From Maricaulis maris (GTDB lineage Bacteria > Pseudomonadota > Alphaproteobacteria > Caulobacterales > Maricaulaceae): DNA of 64,000 bases. The stretch lies in contig NZ_AP027270.1 in assembly GCF_036322705.1 (NCBI RefSeq), positions 620,001-684,000 of the forward strand. The letters run 5' to 3'. Shown piece by piece: positions 18,369-25,797 of the stretch (positions are counted from its first letter, which is position 1; the number at the start of each line of letters is the position of its first letter). A program made the translations under genes and the position numbers. The notes under the pieces were generated by a model, which saw nothing but the letters and a program-made list of their open reading frames with translations, had not been told where the DNA came from and made no database searches.

Positions 18369-18704
18369 TCAGGCGACCCGGTCCGGCCGGACCTTTTCGC
18401 CCATGATGCCATTGGCGCGGATCGCCTTCTGGCATTCGAAACTGCCGGCCCGGAAGGCGCGGCAGGCTTCGGGGCGGTGGTCGTAGACGCGGCACAGGGC
18501 CTGGCCGGTGGTCAGGTCGAGATGGGTGCAATGGCCACAGGAGAAGTCAATGAAGGTGCGGTCGGCCTCTTCAAACAGGCTGTCCGGGGGCAGGGCGTGC
18601 GGGCCGACCCGGGCCTGGTCTTCCGGCAAGAGGACGAGATAGCGCGGATGGCGGCTGAAACAGCAGGCTCCGCAGGCGACGCAGTCAAACGCCGTATCGG
18701 ACAT
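18369..18704 (-). CDS. YkgJ-family cysteine cluster protein
   Basis: A 111-residue protein starting MSDTAFDCVACGACC. The four-cysteine CxxCxxCC opening, then FSCGHCTHLDLTTGQALCRVYDHRPEACRAF, is the pattern of the YkgJ/UPF0153 family, thought to bind zinc or an iron-sulfur cluster. The role is unknown. An upstream extension of 29 codons is excluded because family members begin just before the first cysteine. It lies between the R2 repeat and a divergent DUF4440-like gene. Confidence 0.85.
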   Translation of the reverse strand: MSDTAFDCVACGACCFSRHPRYLVLLPEDQARVGPHALPPDSLFEEADRTFIDFSCGHCTHLDLTTGQALCRVYDHRPEACRAFRAGSFECQKAIRANGIMGEKVRPDRVA

Positions 18705-18910
18705 GGATGGTGACGAACCCACCGCGCGAAGACGGCCTCCCGCCCCGGCCCGCAGCGCGCGGGATTTACGCCAGTCGCTGCGGTTTTGCACCTGGAAATT
18801 TCGCGGCGGACGAATCCGGTCCGGTTCGGGCGGGACGGGCTTGCCGCCGGTCCCGCTGGTGCGTCGATGCGGCCGGGCGCAGGGTGGCGGCCTGTCACCG
18901 GAGTAATCCC

Positions 18911-19360
18911 ATGTCCCCGCTTCTTGCCGCCCTCGTCCTGGCCGTCCAGCCGGCCGCTGAACCCACGCTGCACGACACCATCGTCGCGCTCGACGCCCGG
19001 ATTTTCGCCGCCTTCAATTCCTGTGACGGCGAGGGGTTCGGCGCCATGGTCGCCGAGGATATCGAATTCTATCACGACGTGGCCGGTCTGGAGCTCAGCC
19101 GCGAGGCGCTGATCCAGTCGGTCAACACCTCGATCTGCGGCAATTTCCGGCGCCAGTTGACGCCCGGCTCGATCGAGGTCTGGCCGGTGCCCGGCTATGG
19201 CGCGATCGAGACCGGCTGGCATGCCTTCGTCAATTACGGCGCCGATGCGCCGCACGGCCAGGGCCGCTTCCTGCACATCTGGCGTGAGGATGAAGACGGC
19301 TGGAAGCTCGCCCGCGTCGTCAGCTATGACCATGGTCCGTTTGACGGGGCCGGTCGCTAG
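18911..19360 (+). CDS. Exported NTF2-like (DUF4440-type) protein
   Basis: A 149-residue protein with a short signal peptide (MSPLLAALVLAVQPAAEP). The mature part has LHDTIVALDARIFAAFNSCDGEGFGAMVAEDIEFYHD, abbreviated here to the DUF4440 landmarks LDARIFAAFNSCD and FYHD, then GRFLHIWREDEDGWKLARVVSYDHGP at the end, cut to HIWREDEDGWKLARV. This is the cone-shaped NTF2 fold seen in ketosteroid isomerase-like enzymes and ligand binders; the substrate is unknown. The ATG at 18911 is chosen because the signal peptide starts there. About 200 bases separate it from the divergent YkgJ-type gene. Confidence 0.8.
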   Translation: MSPLLAALVLAVQPAAEPTLHDTIVALDARIFAAFNSCDGEGFGAMVAEDIEFYHDVAGLELSREALIQSVNTSICGNFRRQLTPGSIEVWPVPGYGAIETGWHAFVNYGADAPHGQGRFLHIWREDEDGWKLARVVSYDHGPFDGAGR

Positions 19361-19480
19361 CGGGCGCGGACGGGCGCCGGTTTTCGCCGGTCGATAAAAT
19401 TCGCCCGATCGGACTGACCGGATTTTAATTCTGCGCGGTTATCCCTGTTGCCGAAACACGAACGACTTCAGGGGATTTCC

Positions 19481-19957
19481 ATGACGACACGGTTCAGCGC
19501 AGCGCTTTGCCTCGCGATCGGTCTGGGTCTGGCCGGCGGCTCTGCCGCGCCGACCCTTGCCGATGACGCGGCGACCGGCCCGGCCGGTCAGGTCTATGAG
19601 CTGACCTTTGCCAACGTGTCGCCGACCTATGGCGGTGCGATCAAATTCTCCTTCGACGCGAACGGGATGGTCGACAGCTACACCGATAGCGGGATCGGCG
19701 GGGCCGACCAGCCCGGCGGGAGCGGCTGGTGGAGCCCGGATGGCGGTGGCGTGTCGATCATGGGTGATCCGACTGATGACGGCTATGATGAGGGCAATGA
19801 GATGCCGCCGCGGCCGGACCTGCAATTGCTCGCCGAGGGCGAGAGCAGCGTCACGTGTGATCACTGGCCACAGATAGAGGTCGGCGCCAGTGCCGATCCG
19901 TCCAGCCTGTGCTGGATCACCAATCCCCATGTTCTCGGCGTGACGCGGACGCAATAG
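19481..19957 (+). CDS. Small exported protein, GQxY/CW paralog family member 2
   Basis: A 158-residue protein with signal peptide MTTRFSAALCLAIGLGLAGG then SAAPTLADD. The mature chain begins ATGPAGQVYELTFANV and closes with VTCDHWPQIEVG and then SLCWITNPHV, the two family blocks. The middle is glycine- and aspartate-rich (SGWWSPDGGGVSIMGDPTDD), suggesting an acidic, possibly calcium-binding or flexible region. AGGGGA precedes the ATG. It is the first of three closely packed genes (gaps of 50 and 45 bases) that form a likely operon. Confidence 0.8.
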   Translation: MTTRFSAALCLAIGLGLAGGSAAPTLADDAATGPAGQVYELTFANVSPTYGGAIKFSFDANGMVDSYTDSGIGGADQPGGSGWWSPDGGGVSIMGDPTDDGYDEGNEMPPRPDLQLLAEGESSVTCDHWPQIEVGASADPSSLCWITNPHVLGVTRTQ

Positions 19958-20007
19958 CGCCGCCCTCGCGAATACAATCATGCTCCCAGGATCGAAGGGC
20001 GACGTCC

Positions 20008-20436
20008 ATGAAAACACTGATCATCTCCAGCCTTGCTGTCTGCCTGCTCGCTCCCGCCACTCTGGCGCAGGGCGGCCCGGCCGGTCAGACATTCCAGGCC
20101 GTCGCCACGCGCAACACCGACTTTGCCCGCGTGGGTGATACCGCGACGATCCGTTTCGAGTCCGGCGGGCAGGTCACGGTCTCGGGTATCGAGGACGCGA
20201 TGGGCAGCGATCCCTGGAGCTCGGAGTGGAGTGAAGAGTCGAATGGGGAAATCTATGTCGACGCTGATATCTTCTGGATGGACCCGTGGGGCGAGCGCCC
20301 CTACTGCCGCAGCTGGCCGGATTATCCGATCGGCGCCAATATCGAGTCCGTCGGCGGCGATTGGGAAGCGACCGGCGTGTGCTGGCTCGGCCCGGCCGGC
20401 GGCTCCCTGGCCTGGGAAATCACCCGCATCGAATAG
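20008..20436 (+). CDS. Small exported protein, GQxY/CW paralog family member 3
   Basis: A 142-residue protein, signal peptide MKTLIISSLAVCLLAPATLA. The mature start is QGGPAGQTFQAVATRN, and the C-terminal block is YCRSWPDYPIGANI then TGVCWLGPAGGSLAW. Between them is a Trp-rich acidic stretch (GSDPWSSEWSEESNG). The spacing between the two conserved cysteines is longer than in members 1, 2 and 4. AGGGCGACG lies upstream of the ATG. Function unknown. Confidence 0.8.
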   Translation: MKTLIISSLAVCLLAPATLAQGGPAGQTFQAVATRNTDFARVGDTATIRFESGGQVTVSGIEDAMGSDPWSSEWSEESNGEIYVDADIFWMDPWGERPYCRSWPDYPIGANIESVGGDWEATGVCWLGPAGGSLAWEITRIE

Positions 20437-20481
20437 CGTCTCCCGAGCCGCGCCCGAAAACGCCGAAGACGGAGCCCTGCC

Positions 20482-20970
20482 ATGCCGGCCTGCCTCGAAA
20501 ACAACCGCGCTGCCAAACGCCATCAAGCCTTGCGTCGCGGCCTCAGCCTGTCGCTTGCCGCAAGTGTCCTGTCCGGCCTTGTCCCGGTCTCCGCCGCGAC
20601 CGCGCAGGACGGGGCGTTTCCCTCGCCCTCGGGGCAGGTCTATCTGACCCATTACGGAAGTGAAACGGCCTCCAGCCTGACCATCACCTTCGGAGTGGGT
20701 GAACGCTCGGGACCGGTGACGATCACCCATGTCGGTTCGCCGACCCCCTTCCCAACCGCGAGCAATCTGAAATTCGGAGAGCTCGGGACGTGGAGCCAGG
20801 CCGGGGACGGGTCGGTGACGATCAGCGGCACGCTCTATTTCCTGCCCAATGGCGGTGAGGGGCCGGACAGCGTGACCTGTGCAAGCTGGGAGACCAGCTA
20901 TGTCGGAGCGGAAGAGACGTGCTGGTTCGACCCGCACGAGATCAGCTACGGCCCGCTCCTGCCGCAATAG
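20482..20970 (+). CDS. Small exported protein, GQxY/CW paralog family member 4
   Basis: A 162-residue protein whose signal peptide has a long basic N-region (MPACLENNRAAKRHQALRRG) before the hydrophobic core LSLSLAASVLSGLVPVSAA. The mature chain has FPSPSGQVYLTHYG and the C-terminal pair VTCASWETSYVG then EETCWFDPHE. The proline of the WP step is replaced here. A later ATG is not available, so the extended N-region is probably real. It is the last gene of the putative three-gene operon. Confidence 0.78.
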   Translation: MPACLENNRAAKRHQALRRGLSLSLAASVLSGLVPVSAATAQDGAFPSPSGQVYLTHYGSETASSLTITFGVGERSGPVTITHVGSPTPFPTASNLKFGELGTWSQAGDGSVTISGTLYFLPNGGEGPDSVTCASWETSYVGAEETCWFDPHEISYGPLLPQ

Positions 20971-21054
20971 CGCGACCCGTCAGCTTGCCCTTGCCGCCGC
21001 GCTCACCTGTGCTAGCTTTTCTGCCAACAGCAGCAAGCGAAAGGAGGTGATCCG

Positions 21055-21120
21055 ATGATCAGTGGTTTTAAGGGTTTGGATCTTCGGTTGAAGGCAGTTT
21101 TTGGTGAGCTGGCAGCCTAG
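21055..21120 (+). CDS. 21-residue small ORF with exceptionally strong ribosome-binding site
   Basis: Reads MISGFKGLDLRLKAVFGELAA, then TAG 21118-21120. GGAGG is seven bases upstream of the ATG and belongs to a 14-base exact complement of the 16S 3' end. The peptide is amphipathic (hydrophobic faces with K, R, K, E) and could be a small membrane-active or regulatory protein or a leader peptide. No downstream gene in the same orientation is close enough to be attenuated by it before the terminator. Family not recognised. Confidence 0.5.
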   Translation: MISGFKGLDLRLKAVFGELAA

Positions 21121-21210
21121 CGCATCATACACTGTCCTTGTGGTCTCTCCAGGAAGCCCCGGGCGTTGCCGCCCCGGCTGAAGGCCAGATCCAGAATCGC
21201 GACAAATGGG

Positions 21211-21244
21211 AAAACCGTCGGCCTTCGGGCTGGCGGTTTTTTCG
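21211..21244 (+). terminator. Intrinsic terminator
   Basis: AAAACCGTCGGCC-TTCG-GGCTGGCGGTTTTTTC: a stem of about twelve pairs with one internal mismatch, a stable TTCG tetraloop and a T-run. Confidence 0.85.
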
Positions 21245-21378
21245 TTCGGGGTGATGGTGAGGTGGGTGATGGTGGGGTGACTGACGCCGAGAGGGGCGTT
21301 GGAAACCGCCGCAGCCGGGCGTGAGCGCAGCCGGGGCGGGGCAAGGGCCCCGCCAAACCGGGCCGGCGGTCGGGCCGC

Positions 21379-21501
21379 TTACTTGCGGGTCCGGTCCATC
21401 ACGCCGCCGACAGAGGTCGGGGCGAGTTCTTTTTCCGGGGCCTTCTTCTCGGCCTTGGGTTTCTTGGTCTCTTTGTTCGAGCGTTTCTGGCCTTTGGCCA
21501 T
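21379..21501 (-). CDS. 40-residue lysine-rich conserved small protein
   Basis: Starts MAKGQKRSNKETKKPKAEKK and ends SVGGVMDRTRK. Proteins of this size with the MAKGQ.R.N.E.KKPK opening are widespread, unnamed small proteins in alphaproteobacteria; the strongly basic, disordered composition suggests nucleic-acid or ribosome association (inference). AAGGATG lies about eight bases before the ATG. It is the only gene between the small transcription unit and the DUF481 pair, and is transcribed against both. Confidence 0.8.
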   Translation of the reverse strand: MAKGQKRSNKETKKPKAEKKAPEKELAPTSVGGVMDRTRK

Positions 21502-21728
21502 GGGGTTCATCCTTGTGAACGTGCCCCGCCAGCGGCCGGGCGACGTCTGATCATACGCCTATCGCGGGCAACAAGACAGCACTCTTCCCGGCGGCGCTCG
21601 TGATCACGCACCAGCCGGAAAACCTGGCGGGGCGGACGCCCAACCCACCAAATATTAAGACTGTTTGGCTAGGCAGGATGCCGAAATCTGCGGCCTGTCC
21701 GGGCTCGCGGCAAGTCGGGGTGAAGAGC

Positions 21729-22809
21729 ATGGGGTCTCGCGCGCAGGTCGTTCTGGCCGCTTCCATTGTGATGATGGCAATGCTGTCGGGTCGGGCTGTT
21801 GCGGACCTGCCGCAACCCTACCAGGCGCTGCTCAGCGAGGCGGCGGATCGTCAGGATGACGATACCCGTTTCCTGGAGACCGCCGACATGGTGTCGGTGC
21901 TGGTCGAGGGGGGGCGCGCGACGGTGCACGCCTTCATCCTCTCCGATCTGCCGCATCGGGCCGGGGCCGTCGCCGACTGGCCGTTGCCTGCCCCTGCGCC
22001 TACACCGGCACCCGCCACGCCCCCCCGCTGAGACACCGGATACCGCGACCCCTGAAACCCCGCACGAAGAGCACCGCGACCTGGGCGGTGCACCGATCGC
22101 ATTGAGCGAAGCGCCCGACGGGTCGGGGGGCTGGCTGGCCGGCTCGATCCGGCGGCTGGCCGATGATAGCTGGGCCGGCCATGTCCGGGCCGGTATCCAG
22201 CTTGAGCGCGGCAATTCGGAGCTGACCGATTTCACCTTTGCCTTCGAGCTCGATCGCGAGCTTGAGCATGGCTGGCGCATCGACAGCCAGTTCGAATACT
22301 TCCTCTCCGAGAGCACCACCCGGACCACGCGGGACAACTGGCTGGTCGAGCTTCGGGCGACGCGGGAGCTGGACAGTGGCATCGGCTATTACGGTGGCGG
22401 TTCCTATGAGCGCGACCTTATCGGCATCTATGAGCGTTCGGCTTTCGTGACCGCGGGCGGTATCTGGCACGCGGTCGACGGGCCAAAGTCCAACTGGGTG
22501 CTGCGCGCCGGTGCCGGCCAGCGCTTCCGGGAGGACCGACTGACCGCAGAGACGTTGACCGACTGGGTCGCGGAAGGCGGGTCGAGTTTTCACTACCGGA
22601 TTTCCGATACCGCCAGCTTCGCGTCCGAGACGACCGCCTTCGCGGGCGGCGGCTCCCGGATTGACCAGCGCTTCACCCTGACCAATCGCCTGTTCGGTGA
22701 CTGGGCCGTACAGACCGGTCTGCGCATCGAGCACGAATTCGAGGAGCGGGCAGGTTTTGACCCGACCGATGTCCGTCTGGACGTGTCCTTGCTCTACGCG
22801 TTCGACTGA
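21729..22809 (+). pseudogene. DUF481-type outer-membrane protein, copy 1, frameshifted in a C7 tract
   Basis: From ATG 21729 (after GGGGTGAAG) the frame encodes a signal peptide ending RAVADLPQPY, an N-terminal domain with QDDDTRFLETAD and DLPHRAGAVADW, and a Pro-Ala linker, then stops at TGA 22029-22031. The rest of the gene continues in the next frame as PPAETPDTATPETP and a complete DUF481 barrel, ending SLLYAFD at 22807. Removing one C from the seven C at 22020-22026 restores a continuous 359-residue protein that aligns end to end with the intact neighbour at 22931-23956. The lesion is either a genuine slippage mutation, a phase-variable switch or a sequencing error. Confidence 0.8.
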
Positions 22810-22930
22810 CCGACCACGCCGCTCCGTCGCTTGCCGTGCAGGCGCAAAGATTTACATGCCTGCCTGACTGTGTTTCATCGCGGCCCGAAGCGCCGGGACG
22901 TGGCGTGACGTGTGTAGCCAGGAGTCCCCG

Positions 22931-23956
22931 ATGCGCCTTGTTACTCTTTGTCTTGCCCTGACGGGTTTCCTGTTCGGTGCCACCGCGCACGCCGAATTGC
23001 CGGCGCCGCTGCGGGCCCTGCTGATCAATGCCGATGCCCACCAGGATGATGCCGGTTTCCGGGAAACCGCCGAGCTGGTCGCGATGACAGCCGAGGGCGG
23101 GCGCGCCGATGTCCTCGACGCGCTCGACACGGATCTGCCGCACCGGCTTGTGCTGTTCGCCGATTGGTCGCCGCGCGAAACCGCCATAGCTACCGCCGCT
23201 GTCACGCCCGAGCCTGCCCCCGCGCCGGCGCTCGAGCCCGCAACCGCGATGGCTGAGGCCGATACCGGATCGCAGACGCGACTGGGTCGTTTCGCAGGCT
23301 TCGTGCAGCCGGACACCTGGTCGGGCCGCATCAGTCTTGGCCTGCAGATTGAAAGCGGAAACACCGACCTCTCTGACTATGCGTTTGCGCTGCACCTCGA
23401 TCGCGAGCTGGACGGCGGCTGGGGGCTCAATTCCAAGTTCGAGTATTTCTACACCGAGAGTGACAATGCCGTGACCCGTGACAACTGGCTGATCGACGCC
23501 CGTGCCGACCGGCAGCTGGTCGACCGCTGGGGCTATTATGTCGGCGGCTCCTATGAGCGTGACAATCTGGGCAGCTATGAAAGCTCGGCCTTCCTGACCG
23601 CCGGTGGCACGTTCGAGGTCATCGACAGCGAGGCGATGAACTGGGACCTGCGGGCCGGTGCCGGTGCGCGCTACCGACAGCCCAATGATCCGCTGGTCAT
23701 GGAAGAGACCGATGCGGTTCTCGAACTCGGCTCGGTCTTCGCTTGGGCGCTGACCGAGACCACGAACTTCACCGCCGAGACGACCGGCTTCATTGGCGGC
23801 GGCTCGCGGCTCGAGCAGCGGTTTGCCGTGACGACCTCGATCGCCGGAGCGTGGGCTCTGGAAACCGGCTTGCGCATTCGTCACGAGTTCGAGGAACAGG
23901 TCGGCAGCGAGCAGACCGATACGCGTCTCGACATCGCACTGGTGCGCGAATTCTAG
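22931..23956 (+). CDS. DUF481-type outer-membrane protein, copy 2 (intact)
   Basis: A 341-residue protein: signal peptide MRLVTLCLALTGFLFGATAH, then an N-terminal domain of about 60 residues (LPAPLRALL, HQDDAGFRETAELVA, DLPHRLVLFADW), a Pro-Ala linker, and a DUF481/YdiY-like beta-barrel beginning WSGRISLGLQIESGNTDLSD. The GN(T/S)(D/E)L motif is the family hallmark. It ends RLDIALVREF, a C-terminal aromatic as in outer-membrane barrels. It follows copy 1 after 121 bases and has its own AGGAG site. The N-terminal domain shared by both copies is not part of ordinary DUF481 proteins as I know them. Confidence 0.85.
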   Translation: MRLVTLCLALTGFLFGATAHAELPAPLRALLINADAHQDDAGFRETAELVAMTAEGGRADVLDALDTDLPHRLVLFADWSPRETAIATAAVTPEPAPAPALEPATAMAEADTGSQTRLGRFAGFVQPDTWSGRISLGLQIESGNTDLSDYAFALHLDRELDGGWGLNSKFEYFYTESDNAVTRDNWLIDARADRQLVDRWGYYVGGSYERDNLGSYESSAFLTAGGTFEVIDSEAMNWDLRAGAGARYRQPNDPLVMEETDAVLELGSVFAWALTETTNFTAETTGFIGGGSRLEQRFAVTTSIAGAWALETGLRIRHEFEEQVGSEQTDTRLDIALVREF

Positions 23957-24066
23957 GCGCGGGCCCGAGTCATGCCCGGACCGGTTGAAGCGGGCGCGTG
24001 TGAAACCGCCCGTTAAGGGCTGATATGCGATACTCTTGCTTTGATACCCGTCAAGGAGTTGTCGCC

Positions 24067-24468
24067 ATGGGCAAGATATCAACGTCCAGCTATCGCCGGG
24101 TTTCGGACCATTTCGAGCCGGACCTCGTCGAGGACCCGGCCGAGCAGCGCAAGCGGCGCGGCCATCTCGAGCAGATTGACTACACCGTGTTTGCGGCCAA
24201 CCAGGCCGTGATGGCCAAGACCATCCATCATGTCGGGATCGAGGACTTCCAGAACCTCGCCCTGTCCGCCTCCAAGGCCCGCTCGGCCTGGGTTGATGCG
24301 GCAATGTCGGCGGCCCGCTCGCGCTCGCCCATGTCCGCCGAGGAAGTCGGCCGACTGCAATTGCTGCGGACCGCCTATGAGGAACTCTCCGAGGCCTATG
24401 AAGCCATGCGGCGCATGGTCGAGCGCGGCTATCTGCAGTTCCACAAGGGACTGCCGCAGTCAGGTTGA
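24067..24468 (+). CDS. Conserved hypothetical cytoplasmic protein
   Basis: A 133-residue soluble, mostly helical protein with no signal or membrane segment. It starts MGKISTSSYRRVSDHF with AAGGAG nine bases upstream. Notable segments are RKRRGHLEQIDYTVFAANQ and a C-terminal amphipathic helix EELSEAYEAMRRMVERGYLQF. I do not recognise a family; the helical content and many Arg/Glu pairs would suit a coiled-coil or regulator-binding role. It stands between the DUF481 pair and the ECF sigma gene, with 173 bases on the right. Confidence 0.6.
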   Translation: MGKISTSSYRRVSDHFEPDLVEDPAEQRKRRGHLEQIDYTVFAANQAVMAKTIHHVGIEDFQNLALSASKARSAWVDAAMSAARSRSPMSAEEVGRLQLLRTAYEELSEAYEAMRRMVERGYLQFHKGLPQSG

Positions 24469-24641
24469 GCGACCCGGCCCGACGGGCAAGGCCTGTTGCG
24501 CTGACACGTTGAGAGACCGGGAGCGCTTGCCCGGGTCGCTCTCCCGTTGGGATCTTTCTGCCGTCCCGATTGAACCCTTTCCGGTCTGACCCGCACCTAT
24601 ACAATCAGAGCGGGGTTTGGCCCCGGGTGATGGGAGACGGG

Positions 24642-25202
24642 ATGACCCGCGACCGCAAGCGTGTTCTGGCCGAGTATCTGGTGATTGCCGCCCAATCGGG
24701 TGACCGCGGCGCCTTTACCCGGCTGGCCCGGCTCTGGCAGCCCGACTTGCTGCGCCATGCCGCCCGACTTCTCGGCGAGGCGGAGGCGCCCCGCGATGCC
24801 GTCCAGGACGCCTGGCTGGATATTGTTCGCGGTCTGCCGCGTCTGCGCGAACCGGTCGCCTTTCCCGCCTGGGCTTTCCGCATCGTGACCCGCAAATGCA
24901 CCGGCCTGATCCGCTCAAGACAGCTCGTCCGGGCGACAGCGTCGGCGCTGACCGACGAGCCTCATGCCACCAGTGTCGACGGGGCCGGCCTCGCAGAGCA
25001 GGCGGCCGATGTGGGTCATGTCCGCGAGGCGATGGCCGCCTTGCCGGACGAGCAGCGCCTCGCTCTGGCGCTCCACTATCAGGACGGACTCACGCTGGCG
25101 GAAATTTCCGTCGTCACAGACGTGCCACTCGGCACCGTGAAGACCCGCCTCATGCATGCTCGGCGCAAGCTCGCCGATCAGCTCGATCCGGACCGCAACT
25201 GA
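24642..25202 (+). CDS. ECF-type RNA polymerase sigma factor
   Basis: About 186 residues. Region 2 is GAFTRLARLWQPDLLRHAARLLG to AVQDAWLDIVRGL (shown here as DAVQDAWLDIVRGL), the hallmark D-A-V-Q-D-x-W of ECF sigma factors; region 4 is LPDEQRLALALHYQDGLT followed by the helix-turn-helix LAEISVVTDVPLGTVKTRL. GGGAGACGG directly precedes ATG 24642; longer starts lack such a site. Its partner gene starts 37 bases downstream, and the membrane product there is a candidate anti-sigma or sensor. No classical zinc-binding anti-sigma motif is visible. Confidence 0.9.
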   Translation: MTRDRKRVLAEYLVIAAQSGDRGAFTRLARLWQPDLLRHAARLLGEAEAPRDAVQDAWLDIVRGLPRLREPVAFPAWAFRIVTRKCTGLIRSRQLVRATASALTDEPHATSVDGAGLAEQAADVGHVREAMAALPDEQRLALALHYQDGLTLAEISVVTDVPLGTVKTRLMHARRKLADQLDPDRN

Positions 25203-25239
25203 TCCAAGACCGATTTTATGATCCTCAAAGGAGATCGTG

Positions 25240-25629
25240 ATGACACAGAAAACCGAAGACCTTGACCGCCTGATCCTGGAAGCCCTCGACGAGGATGACC
25301 GCGCCGTACTCGCCGAAATCGGTGAGGAGCCGGGCTATTTCTCCCAGGCCCTTGGCCTGTTCGGCGGCAAGCTGGGCTGGGTGATGTGGGGAATGTATTT
25401 CGTCAACATCCTTGGCGCCGTCGTCGCCGCCTGGGCCGGTTGGCAGATGTTCCAGACCTCGGACCCGGCTGCCGTCATGCGTTGGGGCGTGCTGGTCCTG
25501 GCGGCGCTCAATATCGGCATTTTCATGAAAGGCGGCATGGGCGTCCAGCTCCAGCACAACCGGATCCTGCGCGAACTCAAGCGCGTCGAGCTCCAGCTGG
25601 CGCGTGGACAGGCGAAGGGCAGCGTGTAG
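25240..25629 (+). CDS. Two-helix membrane protein linked to the ECF sigma factor
   Basis: A 129-residue protein. The first 50 residues are acidic and soluble (TEDLDRLILEALDEDDRAVL), then come two transmembrane helices (WGMYFVNILGAVVAAWAGW and VLVLAALNIGIFMKGG) and a basic amphipathic tail (LQHNRILRELKRVELQLARG). AAAGGAG is seven bases before ATG 25240. Small membrane proteins of this form commonly follow ECF sigma genes in alphaproteobacteria; whether it inhibits the sigma factor is not shown. The acidic N-terminal helix could be the sigma-binding part (inference). Confidence 0.75.
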   Translation: MTQKTEDLDRLILEALDEDDRAVLAEIGEEPGYFSQALGLFGGKLGWVMWGMYFVNILGAVVAAWAGWQMFQTSDPAAVMRWGVLVLAALNIGIFMKGGMGVQLQHNRILRELKRVELQLARGQAKGSV

Positions 25630-25797
25630 GCGAAGCGACAGCGGCTCCCCGGTCGCCAATCCACGCCTTGCACATCACAGCCGCGTGAGGGGGTTACATT
25701 TTGGATGTGGCCTTCCCAAATAGGTGTCGGACGAGGCGCCGGGGGACGTGCAAATGACGCATGTCTCAAGGCACCTCGATGGGATAGGATGCTGGTC

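Larger units (their letters stand above)
21040..21244 (+). ncRNA. Candidate small transcription unit: 16S-tail-complementary leader, 21-codon ORF, structured 3' part, terminator
   Basis: AAAGGAGGTGATCC (21040-21053) is the exact complement of the 14 3'-terminal bases of bacterial 16S rRNA (GGATCACCTCCTTT), far longer than a normal ribosome-binding site. It is followed by a short ORF, a GC-rich foldable stretch (hairpin CCGGGCG TTG CCGCCCCGG near 21157-21175) and a strong intrinsic terminator. The unit reads as an independent small RNA with a coding portion. Upstream, TTGCCC...TGCTAGCTT near 20985-21018 could be a promoter but spacing is poor. I cannot assign it to a known RNA family. Confidence 0.45.
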
